A program made the position numbers and the translations under genes. DNA of 53,823 nucleotides, taken from assembly GCA_017984135.1 (NCBI GenBank), contig JAGNZZ010000011.1, forward strand, positions 1-53,823, given 5' to 3'. The notes under the pieces are model-generated. The model made no database searches. It was given only the letters and a program-made list of their open reading frames with translations, and was not told the origin of the DNA. Every line of letters begins with the position of its first letter. The stretch's first letter is position 1. Positions 52,694 through 53,823 of this stretch are shown one piece after another. This stretch comes from Chitinophagales bacterium (GTDB lineage: Bacteria > Bacteroidota > Bacteroidia > Chitinophagales > JADIYW01).

Positions 52694-53823
52694 ATGAATA
52701 AGTTTGAAGCAGGAAAATATATCAATCAAGGTTTATACAAAAGTTTTCAACCTAATACTATTCATAGAAATTGGGTAGTAGATGATATGATTGTACTAAA
52801 TTTACTAAGTAAGGCAGATAGACATTTAGGTAGATTAGATATGTATTCTGAATATGTAAATATTGATTTGTTTATCAGTTTGCATATTGCAAAAGAAGCT
52901 ACACAATCTTCAAAAATAGAAGGCACACAAACCAATATAGAAGAAGCCTTTTTAAGAAAAGAAGAAATCTCTATTGAAAAAAGAGATGATTGGGAAGAAG
53001 TACAAAATTATATTGCAGCTATGAATCAAGCTGTAGTGCAATTGCATACTATTCCATTTTCTTCACGCCTTATAAAGCAAACTCATAAAATATTATTACA
53101 TGGTGTGCGTGGCAAACATAAGATGCCAGGTAATTATAGAACAAGTCAAAATTGGATTGGTGGTGCTTCTATAAATGATGCAGTATTTGTACCACCTACA
53201 CATCATACTGTTTTGGATTACATGTCTGATATAGAAAAATTTGCTAATGATGAATTAAATCAATTACCTGATTTACTAAAAATAGCTTTAATACATTATC
53301 AGTTTGAAACTATACATCCTTTCTTAGATGGCAATGGAAGAGTAGGTAGATTGCTAATCACATTGTATTTAGTAAGTAAAGGTATATTAAAGAGACCAAT
53401 TCTATATTTATCTGATTTCTTTGAAAGAAACAGAACTCTTTACTATGATAACTTAATGCGAGTAAGAACACATAATGATTTAAATCAATGGTTTAAATTT
53501 TTCTTGACAGGTGTAATAGAAACTGCAAAAAATGGTGTTACTACTTTTGATGGGATCTTACAATTACAAAAGAATATTGAAGTAAAGTCAAAATCATTAA
53601 AAAGTAGAAACACTGATGCCAAAAAGATTATTGATTATCTATATACAAAACCTATAATTGATGTTGCACAAGTAGAGAAGCTAATTAATAAATCTAATGT
53701 ATCATCTTATAAACTAATCTCTGATTTAGAAAGATTACAGATTTTAAAAGAAGTAACAGGTGGACAAAGAGGTAGATTATATTTATTTAAAGACTACTTA
53801 GATTTATTCCAAAATACAAATGA
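52694..53823 (+). CDS. Fic-domain protein AMP transferase (3' end outside window)
   Basis: 376 codons are visible from the ATG at 52694 and the frame is still open at the last base; the final TGA is not in frame. An N-terminal inhibitory helix carries SSKIEG (S72-E76-G77), the class II anti-toxin-like motif that blocks ATP. The Fic motif HPFLDGNGRVGR starts at H208 with D212, N214 and R216/R219 intact, so the enzyme should transfer AMP to a target hydroxyl. A C-terminal winged-helix region (about 308-366) suggests DNA binding or self-regulation. Typical relatives are about 370-380 residues, so only a few residues are missing. No separate antitoxin gene precedes it. Confidence 0.93.
   Translation, partial: MNKFEAGKYINQGLYKSFQPNTIHRNWVVDDMIVLNLLSKADRHLGRLDMYSEYVNIDLFISLHIAKEATQSSKIEGTQTNIEEAFLRKEEISIEKRDDWEEVQNYIAAMNQAVVQLHTIPFSSRLIKQTHKILLHGVRGKHKMPGNYRTSQNWIGGASINDAVFVPPTHHTVLDYMSDIEKFANDELNQLPDLLKIALIHYQFETIHPFLDGNGRVGRLLITLYLVSKGILKRPILYLSDFFERNRTLYYDNLMRVRTHNDLNQWFKFFLTGVIETAKNGVTTFDGILQLQKNIEVKSKSLKSRNTDAKKIIDYLYTKPIIDVAQVEKLINKSNVSSYKLISDLERLQILKEVTGGQRGRLYLFKDYLDLFQNTN

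Noticed and set aside
53821-53823. TGA at the very end of the window as the stop codon of the Fic gene
   Set aside because: Counting from the ATG at 52694, this TGA is out of frame. The reading frame is open at the last base, so the gene is reported as partial.
1-53823. CRISPR arrays, insertion sequences, integrases or restriction-modification genes
   Set aside because: No regularly spaced repeats, transposase, recombinase, nuclease or methyltransferase of these systems were seen on either strand. The only methyltransferases are the rRNA enzymes RsmI and RsmG.

Overview
The window looks like a chromosomal segment of an AT-rich member of the Bacteroidota, probably Chitinophagales/Saprospiria-like. 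Supporting signs are two large secreted proteins ending in gliding-motility/type IX secretion sorting domains, an alternative complex III (act) operon joined to a caa3-type oxidase, DUF5723 and DUF6913-type proteins, many lipoproteins, A-rich leaders without Shine-Dalgarno sequences, and -7 promoter elements of the Bacteroidota type (TAnnTTTG). No tool was run; all family calls come from reading motifs.

Layout. Positions 1-5.5 kb: tRNA-Asp, a LytTR response regulator, two secreted unknowns, a PKD lipoprotein, a soluble TPR histidine kinase and a DUF6913-like protein that may be translated from a leaderless mRNA. 5.5-18.6 kb: dapA, proline dehydrogenase, aroE, a TPR protein, an outer-membrane barrel, 3-hydroxybutyryl-CoA dehydrogenase, an M43 metalloprotease lipoprotein, the minus-strand run rsmI-suhB with an unknown and a BadF-type kinase upstream, a small Rossmann protein, and rocD with a perfect palindrome next to its promoter. 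18.8-24 kb: an M61 peptidase with PDZ, a DUF5723 protein, a START-like protein and aroA.

24-39.7 kb is one long minus-strand respiratory operon: actABCDEF, coxB, coxA, ctaB, two subunit III genes, subunit IV, sco, DUF420 and a small CxxC membrane protein. Together they encode a quinol-oxidizing alternative complex III that passes electrons to an A1-type heme-copper oxidase, plus heme A and copper assembly functions.

40-51.8 kb: a lipoprotein of unknown function, rsmG, dnaK behind a sigma54-like and palindromic upstream region, a GC-richer intergenic element that resembles dispersed repeats, two tandem paralogous type IX secreted surface proteins, and groEL/groES. 51.8-53.8 kb: a gene-poor stretch with stacked hairpins and a minus-strand terminator, then a Fic-domain AMP transferase that runs off the window end.

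Most of the window is ordinary housekeeping DNA. I did not find a convincing new defence, CRISPR or mobile system. The best second looks are the structured non-coding stretch at 52.04-52.23 kb, the rocD palindrome, the dnaK control region, the histidine-rich segments of ActF and CoxA, the small CxxC protein at the end of the oxidase operon, and the paralogous surface-protein pair.
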